Notes under the pieces: generated by a model
Seen by the model: the letters and a program-made list of their open reading frames with translations, nothing else
What the model was told of the DNA's origin: nothing
The model's database searches: none
Position numbers and translations under genes: made by a program
Assembly (NCBI GenBank): GCA_017987895.1
Contig: JAGNSU010000005.1
Span: 34,341 to 98,340, forward strand
Origin: Flavobacteriales bacterium
GTDB taxonomy: Bacteria; Bacteroidota; Bacteroidia; Flavobacteriales_F; PHOS-HE28
Direction: 5' to 3'
Length of the DNA stretch: 64,000 bases
Part shown: one piece after another, positions 45,288-54,417 of the stretch
Numbering within the stretch: position 1 is the stretch's first letter
Layout of the letters: every line of letters starts with the position of its first letter

Positions 45288-46300
45288 TCCCTATCATCAT
45301 CTTCCTCCTCGCCCTACTGCTCGTCACCTTGGGTGTGGCGATGTACGCCACCTACGCGGAGCGCAAGGTGGCCGCCTTCATGCAGGACCGTATCGGGCCG
45401 GATCGCGCAGGTCCCTTCGGCCTATTGCAGCCTGTGGCCGATGGGATCAAGATGATCATGAAGGAGGACTTCATGCCGGCGAACGCGAACCGCTGGCTCT
45501 TCTTCCTCGGCCCCGCCATCGCCATGACCACTGCGCTCCTCACCGGCGTGGTGATCCCCTGGGGCGGCACATTGGACCTGAACGGCACACCCTTCACGCT
45601 GCAGGTCGCCGATCCGGACATCGGTATCCTATACGTGTTCGCGATGGTGAGCATCGGCGTGTACGGGATCATGCTCGGGGGTTGGGCGAGCAACAACAAG
45701 TACGCCTTGCTGGGCGCGATCCGCGCGGCGAGCCAAATGGTGAGCTACGAGCTGGCCATGGGCATGAGCATCGTGGCGCTGGTGATCCTTACCGGCAGTT
45801 TGAGCTTGAACGACATCGTGCTACAACAGCAGGCGGGCTATTGGAACATTATCTACCAACCGCTCGGCTTCCTTCTCTTCCTGGTCTGCGCCTTCGCGGA
45901 ATGCAATCGCGCGCCCTTCGACCTGCCCGAATGTGAGACCGAACTGGTGGGCGGTTACCACACGGAGTACAGCAGCATGAAGCTCGGCTTCTACCTCTTC
46001 GCCGAGTACGTGAACATGTTCATCAGCAGCGCCGTCATCGCCACCTTGTTCTTCGGCGGCTACGATGTGCCCTTCCTGCAGGACCTTGGCCTCTCGCAGA
46101 ACGTGACGGTGATCCTGGGCACGGTGGGCTTCTTCCTGAAGATCACCTTCTTCATCTTCTTCTTCATGTGGATCCGCTGGACGTTACCGCGCTTCCGCTA
46201 CGACCAGTTGATGAACCTGGGCTGGAAAGCCTTGATCCCACTGTCGATCCTGAACGTGCTGCTGACCGGTGTGGGCTACTACCTGAAGAACGGTTTCTGA
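45284..46300 (+). CDS. nuoH: NADH-quinone oxidoreductase subunit H
   Basis: A 338-residue membrane subunit forming part of the quinone chamber. The conserved motifs YAERKVAAFMQDRIGPDR, CAFAECNRAPFDLPE and WIRWTLPRFRYDQLM are present, and it has about eight helices. The start overlaps nuoG by four bases (ATGA). Confidence 0.96.
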   Translation: MIPIIIFLLALLLVTLGVAMYATYAERKVAAFMQDRIGPDRAGPFGLLQPVADGIKMIMKEDFMPANANRWLFFLGPAIAMTTALLTGVVIPWGGTLDLNGTPFTLQVADPDIGILYVFAMVSIGVYGIMLGGWASNNKYALLGAIRAASQMVSYELAMGMSIVALVILTGSLSLNDIVLQQQAGYWNIIYQPLGFLLFLVCAFAECNRAPFDLPECETELVGGYHTEYSSMKLGFYLFAEYVNMFISSAVIATLFFGGYDVPFLQDLGLSQNVTVILGTVGFFLKITFFIFFFMWIRWTLPRFRYDQLMNLGWKALIPLSILNVLLTGVGYYLKNGF

Positions 46301-46303
46301 GCG

Positions 46304-46897
46304 ATGAGCACCCCGATCACCCAGCAGCTCACCAAGCGCTCCGAAGTCGCGAGCAACAAGAAGATGACGCTCATGGAGCGCATCTATCTGCCGGCGATCA
46401 TCAAGGGGATGGCCATCACGCTCAAGCACTTCTTCCGCGTGAAGAAGGCCACGGTGAAGTACCCCGAACAGATCCGGCCGTTCAGTCAGATCTACCGCGG
46501 CTTGCATGTTTTGAAGCGCGACGATCAAGGCCGCGAGCGCTGCACCGCCTGTGGACTTTGCGCGGTGGCCTGTCCTGCGGAAGCGATCACGATGGTGAGC
46601 GGCGAGCGGAAGAAGGGCGAAGAGAAGTTGTACCGCGAAGAGAAGTACGCGGCCGTGTACGAGATCAACATGCTGCGCTGCATCTTCTGCGGCGATTGCG
46701 AGGAGGCTTGCCCTAAGGAGGCCATCTTCCTGACGGACCGCCTTGTACCCACCGACTACACACGCGGCACCTTCACCTATGGCAAACAATGGCTGGTGGA
46801 GCCGCTCGATCCCGCGCTGCGTGTGGATGTGAGCAAACGCCAGACGACCGCTGTGCTTGAGTTCAAGAAAGACCGCAAATTCGCCCACAACCGCTGA
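46304..46897 (+). CDS. nuoI: NADH-quinone oxidoreductase subunit I
   Basis: A 197-residue subunit with two ferredoxin-type [4Fe-4S] motifs, CTACGLCAVACPAEAI and CIFCGDCEEACPKEAI, that pass electrons to NuoB. It starts three bases after nuoH and has a typical amphipathic N-terminus. Confidence 0.95.
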   Translation: MSTPITQQLTKRSEVASNKKMTLMERIYLPAIIKGMAITLKHFFRVKKATVKYPEQIRPFSQIYRGLHVLKRDDQGRERCTACGLCAVACPAEAITMVSGERKKGEEKLYREEKYAAVYEINMLRCIFCGDCEEACPKEAIFLTDRLVPTDYTRGTFTYGKQWLVEPLDPALRVDVSKRQTTAVLEFKKDRKFAHNR

Positions 46898-46909
46898 GCG
46901 GCTGACCGG

Positions 46910-47467
46910 ATGGAATACCTGTTCTACCTCTTCGCAGCGATCTCGGTGCTCAGCGCACTGATGGTGGTGGCCGCGCGCAATCCCGTGAACAGTGTGATCT
47001 CGCTGATCGTTTGCTTCCTCAGCATCGCAGGCCACTACATCCTGCTGAACGCGCAGTTCCTGGCGGCGGTCCACATCATCGTCTACACGGGCGCGATCAT
47101 GGTGCTCTTCCTCTTCGTGATCATGCTGCTCAACCTGAACAAGAGCACCGAGCCCAGCAAGACCTTGTTGACGCGCATCGCGGCGGTGACCGCTGGAGCA
47201 CTGTTCTTGTTCACTCTGCTCGGCGCGTTGCGACAAGGCGTTCAGATCACGGCCGCGAAGGAGTTCGATGGTAGCACGGGCCTGGTGAAGAGCGTGGGCC
47301 AGAGCCTCTTCAGCGAGTTCCTCCTGCCATTTGAAATGAGCAGTGTCCTCTTCCTTAGCGCGATCATCGGTGCTGTGATGCTCGGCCGCAAGGACCGCAC
47401 ACCGCGGGAGGATGCGCCGACGCACCCAGCTCCGACGGATCGTCGTACCAATAAGATCCCCGCGTGA
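46910..47467 (+). CDS. nuoJ: NADH-quinone oxidoreductase subunit J
   Basis: A 185-residue membrane subunit with five helices (MVVAARNPVNSVISLIV and AAVHIIVYTGAIMVLFLFVI). It carries the pi-bulge helix region of complex I. The tail after the last helix is charged and Pro-rich. Its stop overlaps the nuoK start. Confidence 0.92.
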   Translation: MEYLFYLFAAISVLSALMVVAARNPVNSVISLIVCFLSIAGHYILLNAQFLAAVHIIVYTGAIMVLFLFVIMLLNLNKSTEPSKTLLTRIAAVTAGALFLFTLLGALRQGVQITAAKEFDGSTGLVKSVGQSLFSEFLLPFEMSSVLFLSAIIGAVMLGRKDRTPREDAPTHPAPTDRRTNKIPA

Positions 47468-47796
47468 TGGAGGGCATGATGACGGCCATCCGCGTGATCC
47501 CCTTGGAGCACTACATCGTGCTCAGCTTCATCCTGTTCTCCATCGGCATGGCGGGCGCGTTGTTCCGCCGGAACACCATCATCATCCTGATGTGTTTGGA
47601 GCTGATGTTCAACAGCGTGAACCTCTTGCTGGCGGCGTTCAGTGCGCACCACAGCGATCCGGGCGGCCAGGTCTTCGTGTTCTTCATCATGCTCGTGGCC
47701 GCTGCGGAAGTGACCGTGGGCCTCGCGATCCTGGTGATGATGAAGCGCAACGTGGATAGCGTGGACATCAACCAACTGAACCGGTTGAAATGGTGA
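47467..47796 (+). CDS. nuoK: NADH-quinone oxidoreductase subunit K
   Basis: A 109-residue three-helix membrane subunit related to MrpC. The membrane glutamates used in proton transfer are in LELMFNSVNLLL and AAEVTVGLAIL. I prefer ATG 47467, in a TGATG overlap like nuoD/E and nuoE/F, to the GTG 47464 one codon earlier. Confidence 0.92.
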   Translation: MEGMMTAIRVIPLEHYIVLSFILFSIGMAGALFRRNTIIILMCLELMFNSVNLLLAAFSAHHSDPGGQVFVFFIMLVAAAEVTVGLAILVMMKRNVDSVDINQLNRLKW

Positions 47797-49676
47797 ACCT
47801 GCCTCTCCACGCTGCAATGGTGCCTGGTTTCCCACTGCTGGGGGCGCTCGTCATCGCTGCGCTGCGTGGCAAGTTGAAAGGCAACGCGGCCGGCATGCTC
47901 GCCACAACGATGATCGGCTTGTCGTTCGTGGTGAGTGTGATCATGTTCTTGCACACCCATGCCGAGGATGGGCCACAAGTGGTCAACTTCTTCGACTGGA
48001 TCCATATCGGCGGCATGGATGTGCCCTTCGCCCTGCAGATCGATGCGCTATCGCTCACGATGATGTTGATCGTGACCGGCGTAGGCACACTGATCCATCT
48101 GTATTCGATCGGCTACATGCACGATGACAAGCGGGTGAGCACCTTCTTCGCCTGCCTCAACCTGTTCACCTTCGCCATGCTGCTGCTGGTGATGGGCGCC
48201 AACTTCGTGATGACCTTCATCGGTTGGGAGGGCGTGGGGCTGTGCAGCTACCTGTTGATCGGCTTCTGGTACACGAATCCAGCATACAACTATGCCGCGC
48301 GAAAGGCCTTTGTGATGAACCGAATCGGCGATGTGGGCTTCGTGCTCGCGCTCGCGTTGTTGTTCAGCCGCCTGGGCACCTTGAACTATGTGGAGGTTTT
48401 CGATCGCGCCGGAACCCTGAGCGTCGAAATGGTGACCGTTGTCACGCTGTTGCTCTTCGTCGGCGCCATCGGCAAGAGCGCACAGCTGCCGCTGTTCACC
48501 TGGCTGCCTGATGCCATGGCCGGCCCCACGCCCGTGAGCGCATTGATCCACGCCGCGACAATGGTGACGGCCGGCATCTTTCTCTTGGTGCGTAGTAGCG
48601 CCCTGTTCAGTCTCGCTCCGTTCACGCAGGATGTGGTGCTCTGGATGGGCCTAGTTACCGCCCTGCTCACCGCGAGCATCGGCGTGTTCCAGAACGACAT
48701 CAAGAAAGTCCTCGCTTACTCCACGGTGAGCCAGCTCGGACTGATGTTCGTGGCCCTTGGTCTCGGTGCCTACAGCGCGGCGATGTTCCACGTCACCACG
48801 CACGCTTTCTTCAAGGCACTCCTCTTCCTTGGCGCCGGTAGTGTGATCCATGCGCTCGGCGGCGAGCAGGACATCCGCAAAATGGGCGGCTTGAAAGGCG
48901 TGACCAAGATCACCTACATCACCTTCTTGATCGGCACGCTGGCCATCGCGGGCATTCCTGGCTTCAGCGGTTTCTTCAGCAAGGATGCGATCCTCATGGC
49001 GGCGTACCAGGAACATCCCATGCTCTATGCGGCCACGATGGCCGTAAGCCTGCTCACCTGCTTCTACATGTTCCGCCTGCTCTTCCTCACCTTCTTCGGC
49101 GCCTACCGCGGCCATGCGCATGCGCACGAAAGCCCCTTGGTGATGACGGTGCCTCTAATGGTGCTAGCGGTTCTGAGCGTTGCCGCCGGCCTGCTGAACC
49201 TGCCACATCTCTTCGGCGGCCACGAGCCGATGAAGCACTATTTGGAGACCGCCGCCGAAGGCATCGCGGGTGAACACAACTACCTGAGCGCTTCCACCGA
49301 ATGGATCCTGATGGCCGTTACCGTGGGTCTGATCCTGCTTACGATCCTGCTCGCTTACAACCGATTCGTGAAGAAGACCACCTTGGATCCGGAGCCGGAG
49401 GAGATGTCCATTTTCTCGCGGTTGATCGCCCGCAAGTGGATGGTGGACGAACTCTACGCCTTCCTGTGGGAACGCCCATACGGTTGGCTCAGCACCCAGT
49501 TCTATGGGATCTTGGAGCGCAAGGTGATGGTACCTATCACGCTGGGCGCTGGACGCTGGACCCAGAAAGCGGGCAAGGCGGCGCGGATGCTACAGAACGG
49601 CAACATGAGCTTCTACCTCTTCGGGATGGTGGTGGGCATCGTGGTCTTCTTGATGATCACGCTATATGCTGGATGA
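47790..49676 (+). CDS. nuoL: NADH-quinone oxidoreductase subunit L
   Basis: A 628-residue antiporter-like subunit with about 16 helices and the C-terminal lateral helix. Motifs include FIGWEGVGLCSYLLIGFW, AIGKSAQLPLFTWLPDAMAG and STVSQLG. It overlaps nuoK by seven bases and nuoM by eleven. Length is normal. Confidence 0.95.
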   Translation: MVNLPLHAAMVPGFPLLGALVIAALRGKLKGNAAGMLATTMIGLSFVVSVIMFLHTHAEDGPQVVNFFDWIHIGGMDVPFALQIDALSLTMMLIVTGVGTLIHLYSIGYMHDDKRVSTFFACLNLFTFAMLLLVMGANFVMTFIGWEGVGLCSYLLIGFWYTNPAYNYAARKAFVMNRIGDVGFVLALALLFSRLGTLNYVEVFDRAGTLSVEMVTVVTLLLFVGAIGKSAQLPLFTWLPDAMAGPTPVSALIHAATMVTAGIFLLVRSSALFSLAPFTQDVVLWMGLVTALLTASIGVFQNDIKKVLAYSTVSQLGLMFVALGLGAYSAAMFHVTTHAFFKALLFLGAGSVIHALGGEQDIRKMGGLKGVTKITYITFLIGTLAIAGIPGFSGFFSKDAILMAAYQEHPMLYAATMAVSLLTCFYMFRLLFLTFFGAYRGHAHAHESPLVMTVPLMVLAVLSVAAGLLNLPHLFGGHEPMKHYLETAAEGIAGEHNYLSASTEWILMAVTVGLILLTILLAYNRFVKKTTLDPEPEEMSIFSRLIARKWMVDELYAFLWERPYGWLSTQFYGILERKVMVPITLGAGRWTQKAGKAARMLQNGNMSFYLFGMVVGIVVFLMITLYAG

Positions 49677-51144
49677 GATGCTGCTGATCACCCTCCTCCT
49701 CGTTCCTTTCCTCGCTGCGACGCTGTTGCTCGTGGCGCGTCCCGATGGTACGGCACGCACGATCGCATTGCTGTCTTCGTTCATCACAGCGGCGCTCGCG
49801 ATCCTCTTGTGGGTGCGCTATCCGGGAAGCAACGTGACGCTATTGGACCTGGCCTGGATGCCCGATTGGGGATTACGGTTCACCGTAGGCTACGATGGCA
49901 CGGGGCTGCTCTTCCTCCTGCTCACCGCGCTGATCTTCCCCTTCATCATCGGCGCCGGTCGTCGTGAAGGCGCCGATCGTCCGGCTTTGGTGAACGCGTT
50001 GTTGCTCTTCACGCAGAGCGCGTTGTTCGGCGTGTTCATGGCGCAGAACGCTTTCCTCTTCTACATCTTCTACGAACTGAGCCTGGTGCCGCTCTTCTTC
50101 CTGCTGCTCTTCTGGGGGTCCGCCGTTCCTGGTCGACTGGGCAGCGCGAAGGCGGTCACGATGCGCTTCTTCATCTATACCCTGCTGGGTGGATTGGCGC
50201 TGTTGTTCGCCATCGCCTACTGTGTGGTGCAGGAACCCTCCCACAGCGCTGACTTCAATGCGCTCCATGCCCTTCGCCTGCCGGGCGATGTGCAGATCTG
50301 GTTGTTCTGGGCGCTCTTCCTCGCCTTCGCGGTCAAGCTGCCCATTTTCCCCTTCCACAGCTGGCAGCCCGATACCTATACCTCCGCACCGTTGCAGGGC
50401 ACCATGGTGTTGGGTGGCGTGCTGCTGAAGATGGGCCTGTTCGGCATACTGCGTTTCGTACTGCCCATCGTTCCTGAAGGCGTGGAGTTCTGGCGCAGCA
50501 CGGTGATCTGGTTGGCCTTGATCGGTGCGTTGTACGCCGGCATCATCGCCTTCCGCCAACGCGATCTGAAACGTCTGGTGGCCTATTCATCGCTCAGCCA
50601 CGTGGGACTTTTGTGCGCCGGGCTCTTCGCGCAGAACACCTATGGCATCAGCGGATCCTTGTACCAAGCTTTCGCGCATGCCGTGCTGGTGGTGTGCATG
50701 CTCTACCTGGTCGGCGCCATCCAGCGGCGCACGGGCACCACCGATCTGGAGGCCATGGGCGGATTGAAGCACCGCGCACCGCGTTTGGCCGCGCTCTTCT
50801 TCCTGGTGATGCTTAACGCCGTGGCGCTCCCGCTCACGCAAAGCTTCGTGGGCGAATGGCTGATGTTCAACGGGCTGTGGCAGCGGGACGGCTGGATGGC
50901 GTTCGCCGCGGTGACGACGATCATTCTTGGTGCGGTTTACATGCTTTACGCTTACCAACGCGTGATGCTCGGTCCGGAGAACGCCAAGCTTCCCCTGGCG
51001 GGCGATGCGGACCAGCACGATCACCTCGTGCTCGTCCCGCTGATCGCTGTCTCTCTCGTGCTCGGGGTGTTCCCTGCGCCAGTGCTCAACCTCTTGGACG
51101 GTTCCGTGCAACAGATGCTTTCCACCTTCACCGCCTTGTACTGA
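49666..51144 (+). CDS. nuoM: NADH-quinone oxidoreductase subunit M
   Basis: A 492-residue antiporter-like subunit. The motifs FYIFYELSLVPLFFLL, AFAVKLPIFPFHSWQPDTYT and VAYSSLSHVGLL are characteristic. The start is ATG 49666 or, four codons later, ATG 49678; both are in frame. Confidence 0.95.
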   Translation: MLDEMLLITLLLVPFLAATLLLVARPDGTARTIALLSSFITAALAILLWVRYPGSNVTLLDLAWMPDWGLRFTVGYDGTGLLFLLLTALIFPFIIGAGRREGADRPALVNALLLFTQSALFGVFMAQNAFLFYIFYELSLVPLFFLLLFWGSAVPGRLGSAKAVTMRFFIYTLLGGLALLFAIAYCVVQEPSHSADFNALHALRLPGDVQIWLFWALFLAFAVKLPIFPFHSWQPDTYTSAPLQGTMVLGGVLLKMGLFGILRFVLPIVPEGVEFWRSTVIWLALIGALYAGIIAFRQRDLKRLVAYSSLSHVGLLCAGLFAQNTYGISGSLYQAFAHAVLVVCMLYLVGAIQRRTGTTDLEAMGGLKHRAPRLAALFFLVMLNAVALPLTQSFVGEWLMFNGLWQRDGWMAFAAVTTIILGAVYMLYAYQRVMLGPENAKLPLAGDADQHDHLVLVPLIAVSLVLGVFPAPVLNLLDGSVQQMLSTFTALY

Positions 51145-51145
51145 G

Positions 51146-52510
51146 ATGAGCGCGCTGATCCTCACTTCGGTCCTGGGCGTGCTGCTCCTTTACCTGGGGC
51201 TTTTCGGGCAGAAGAAGTTGCTCGTGCCCGTCGGTGTGATCGGGTTGCTGGTTGCCATCGGACTGTTCGTGATGGACCGTTCCATCAACGTGCCGATGTT
51301 CGCCAACATGGTGTCATTCGATCGCGCGAGTTGGCTCTTCAGCTGCGGCATGCTTGTGGTCACCGTGCTGATCTTCCTCTTCGGTGCGGACTACTACGCG
51401 CGGCAGGAGGAGAACGTGGCCGAGCAATACGCGTTGATGATCTTCTCGCTCACCGGTGCACTGCTGCTCACCAGCTACACGAATTTGCTCATGCTCTTTC
51501 TGGGCATCGAGATCCTGAGCATCCCGCTTTACATCATGGCCGGTGGCAAGCGCGATAGCATGCGCAGTAGCGAGGCGAGTTTCAAGTATTTCCTGCTCGG
51601 CTCGTTCGCCAGCGCGTTCCTGCTGATGGGTATCGCGTTGATCTATGGCGTGGCCGCGTCCTTCGATCTGGGTGTAGTGAAGGAGGTCGCCCTGCGGCAA
51701 CTGGTGCAGCCCGACATCCTGTTCACCCTGGGCTGCTTCTTCGTGGCGATCGGCCTGTCTTTCAAAGTAGCCGCGGCGCCCTTCCATTTCTGGAGCCCGG
51801 ACGTGTACGAGGGCTCGCCGACGCTGATCACCGCCTTTATGAGCACCGTGGTGAAGATGGCGGCGTTCATCGGGCTCTACCGCTTCGTGGGCATGACGCA
51901 GATGCCTCCCACTTTGGGCAACGCCTTGCTGGTGATGACGATCTTCACTCTGCTGATCGGCAACATCGTCGCGCTCCGACAGAGCCACTTCAAACGATTG
52001 ATGGCTTACAGCAGCATCGCGCATAGTGGCTTCCTATTGATGGCCGTGCTGAGCCAGGCGCCGAACACCGCGCAGGTGCTCTTCTACTACACCTTCACCT
52101 ATTCTTTGGCCACGGTTGGGCTCTTCATCTTGATGACCCTTGCGAAGCGCGCCGCCAATGGCGATGAGCACATCCGCATTTTCCGCGGACTGTTCCGGGC
52201 GAAGCCCTGGCTCGGCGTGGTTACCTTGCTGCTCCTGCTCTCCCTGGCGGGCATTCCGCTCACCGCCGGCTTCGTGGCGAAGTACCAGATCTTCCTGCTG
52301 GCCCTCGGCGCTGATATGGTGAAGACCACCGTGTTCGCCGTGCTGATGGCCTTAGTGGGGATCTACTACTACGCCGTGGTGATCCGCGAGGCTTTCACGC
52401 CTTCCGAGGAAGCACCCGCGTTGGTGGTGAGCCCGGTCAACCTTTTGTTGATCTCGGTCTGCGGGATCTCCGTCGTTGTGTTCGGCTTGCTGCCAGGATA
52501 CCTCCAGTAG
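51146..52510 (+). CDS. nuoN: NADH-quinone oxidoreductase subunit N
   Basis: A 454-residue antiporter-like subunit and the last gene of the nuo operon. Motifs SFKVAAAPFHFWSPDVYEG and LMAYSSIAHSGFLLMAV match NuoN. The stop is eight bases from the converging M28 peptidase gene; no clear terminator hairpin is seen there. Confidence 0.95.
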   Translation: MSALILTSVLGVLLLYLGLFGQKKLLVPVGVIGLLVAIGLFVMDRSINVPMFANMVSFDRASWLFSCGMLVVTVLIFLFGADYYARQEENVAEQYALMIFSLTGALLLTSYTNLLMLFLGIEILSIPLYIMAGGKRDSMRSSEASFKYFLLGSFASAFLLMGIALIYGVAASFDLGVVKEVALRQLVQPDILFTLGCFFVAIGLSFKVAAAPFHFWSPDVYEGSPTLITAFMSTVVKMAAFIGLYRFVGMTQMPPTLGNALLVMTIFTLLIGNIVALRQSHFKRLMAYSSIAHSGFLLMAVLSQAPNTAQVLFYYTFTYSLATVGLFILMTLAKRAANGDEHIRIFRGLFRAKPWLGVVTLLLLLSLAGIPLTAGFVAKYQIFLLALGADMVKTTVFAVLMALVGIYYYAVVIREAFTPSEEAPALVVSPVNLLLISVCGISVVVFGLLPGYLQ

Positions 52511-52518
52511 GTCGCCCC

Positions 52519-54291
52519 CTAGTTCTTGATGAAGCGCGCATGCGCGCGGACGCTGTTGTCCGACCCTAGCAGCACGATCGAATAGGATCCCGCCGGAAGC
52601 TGTGCGACCGTGATCGACGTGCCGGTCACGACCCGTGTCCGCAATACCTCGCGGCCCATCACATCGAGAAGCACCACATTCCCCACGGGCTGATCGGTCA
52701 CTAATGTGATGATGTCCGAGGCGGGATCAGGAACGATAGTGAGCGTTCCCATCGTCGCTACGACCTCGGGGACCGAGATCGGTGCACAAGCGATGCCGTA
52801 GGGCAACTGATCGGTGGGCGCGGCGGGGGTATCCGCGTCGTTCCCTTTCAACGACTCGTGCGAGAAGGGGCTCATGATACCCGCGCTGTCGATACCCGCT
52901 ACGCTGATGTAGTAGATTTCCCCCGCGAGCAGGCCCGCGATCACATAGCTGGTGTCGGTGGTGCGGTACACCGCATCGAAATCGAGATTGGCATTGGTGG
53001 AACGTACCCCGATGCGGTAGGCGGCTAAGGAAGGGGCACCGTTGAGCGAGACGCGCAAGCCGTTCGGTTCGTCGTGTACCACGAACGTGGGTGTCTCCGG
53101 CCCGAGCGCCAGCAGCGCAGCGCTCATCCCGTTGATCACGGCGTTGCGTTGCAGGTAGTTGAAGTCCACGAAGAAGCTGTCCACGATCAGATCACCATCG
53201 GTATCCACACCGAGAATATCATCGCTGGTGTGCTGCCGATCGTGGTACCAGGAACTATCCGTGCTAGCATCGCCGTGCTCGTTCGCGGAGGTGAACCGCA
53301 GATTGCGGAACCCCTTCACGCGGAAGGGGATATGGTCGCCGCCACGTCCGGTGCGATCTTCCTGCGCCATGATGCTGATGGTCATGGGCACGGGCACCTG
53401 GCTCTGCATTTTTTCCTGGTAGTACATCTTCACGGTGCGCGCGAAGCCGCGGTGCGGGCTGGAAAGGGACGCGCTGGAAAAAAGCCGCACCTGCAAACTG
53501 TCCACATCCCCTTCGGCCGGGCAGCTGGGGGGCGAGCTGGTCTCCCCGCAGAGTATACCACCGACCACATCATTGTTCTGCACACCTTTGATCGCGATCG
53601 CTTCATCCACGCAGAACTGCGCCATCGCGCTCGCCCCGATCAACCCTTGCTCTTCCGCCGTAGTGAGCAGGAAGACGAGCGTGTGGCGGAAGGTGTAGCG
53701 GCTCATGACGCGGGCCAGTTCCAATACGAGCGCGCTGCCGCTCCCGTTGTCCTCCATGCCCGCCGCGAGGCAGGTGGCATCACAATCCTCCCGGCAGCGG
53801 CTGTCCAGGTGGGCCTCGATCAGCACAATGCGGTGGTCGGTGGTGTCCGCGCCAGGAAGCACCGCGAAGACATTGCGCCAGCCAAGGCCATCGCCGCAGA
53901 CCCCCCCCGGCCAGTCGAACTGGAGATAGGCGGGGATCAACCGATCCTCGTTCGCCGCGCTGAACTCCTGGAACTTGCCAAAGGCCCAACGCCGTGCCGC
54001 GCCGATCCCCGTGTTCGGCGAAACCGTATCGCTATAGGAATGGCGTGTATAGAACCCCTCCATATGCTGGAGAAAGGACTTCAGGGAGTCCGGCGAAAGG
54101 CGGGTGCGCAATTCGCAGAGGATCTGCTGGTGGTCGTCGATCACGTTGGTGGCAGCATAGTCGGCCGGGCTATGCACGCCTTTCATCGCCTGGAGGGCGA
54201 GGGGCTCGGTGCAAGTGATGTTGGTAACGGCCTGGGCCCCTAGTCCAACCGCGATCAGAGCCGTCCACGCGAAAAGGATGTACTTCTTCAT
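52519..54291 (-). CDS. Secreted M28-family peptidase with T9SS type A sorting domain
   Basis: A 590-residue secreted metallopeptidase. I start it at ATG 54291, which gives a signal peptide ending GLGAQ; the longer frame adds 15 implausible residues. The M28 zinc ligands are visible: H161 in IEAHLDS, D181 in GMEDNGSGSA, E213-E214 in TTAEEQG, and a later Asp and His in SANEHGDAST and HDRQHTSDD. A fibronectin-like domain (about 415-500) and a T9SS sorting domain (about 515-590, VPDPASDIITL, LPAGSYSIVLL) follow. It probably acts as an aminopeptidase outside the cell; substrate unknown. Confidence 0.86.
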   Translation of the reverse strand: MKKYILFAWTALIAVGLGAQAVTNITCTEPLALQAMKGVHSPADYAATNVIDDHQQILCELRTRLSPDSLKSFLQHMEGFYTRHSYSDTVSPNTGIGAARRWAFGKFQEFSAANEDRLIPAYLQFDWPGGVCGDGLGWRNVFAVLPGADTTDHRIVLIEAHLDSRCREDCDATCLAAGMEDNGSGSALVLELARVMSRYTFRHTLVFLLTTAEEQGLIGASAMAQFCVDEAIAIKGVQNNDVVGGILCGETSSPPSCPAEGDVDSLQVRLFSSASLSSPHRGFARTVKMYYQEKMQSQVPVPMTISIMAQEDRTGRGGDHIPFRVKGFRNLRFTSANEHGDASTDSSWYHDRQHTSDDILGVDTDGDLIVDSFFVDFNYLQRNAVINGMSAALLALGPETPTFVVHDEPNGLRVSLNGAPSLAAYRIGVRSTNANLDFDAVYRTTDTSYVIAGLLAGEIYYISVAGIDSAGIMSPFSHESLKGNDADTPAAPTDQLPYGIACAPISVPEVVATMGTLTIVPDPASDIITLVTDQPVGNVVLLDVMGREVLRTRVVTGTSITVAQLPAGSYSIVLLGSDNSVRAHARFIKN

Positions 54292-54332
54292 GCTTAAGCC
54301 GCAGCAAAGGAGGTGTTCCAGGGCTGGGGATG

Positions 54333-54340
54333 TCAAGGTA
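54333..54340 (-). promoter_or_regulatory. Possible -7 element of the M28 peptidase gene
   Basis: On the minus strand TACCTTGA resembles the -7 consensus (six of eight) and lies 41 bases before the ATG at 54291. On the other strand of the same divergent gap, TACGTTCG (54385-54392) and TACATTTC (54405-54412) could serve the FG-GAP gene. Confidence 0.3.
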
Positions 54341-54417
54341 GCATCTTAGACGAGCCGCACCCGCCATGGTCGGTCCCGCTGCGCTACGTTCGTGCGTAAC
54401 ATGGTACATTTCGCACT

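Noticed and set aside
46184..47425. A 413-codon reverse-strand frame opposite nuoH-nuoJ
   Set aside because: Shadow of conserved complex I genes, low-complexity His/Glu/Arg sequence.
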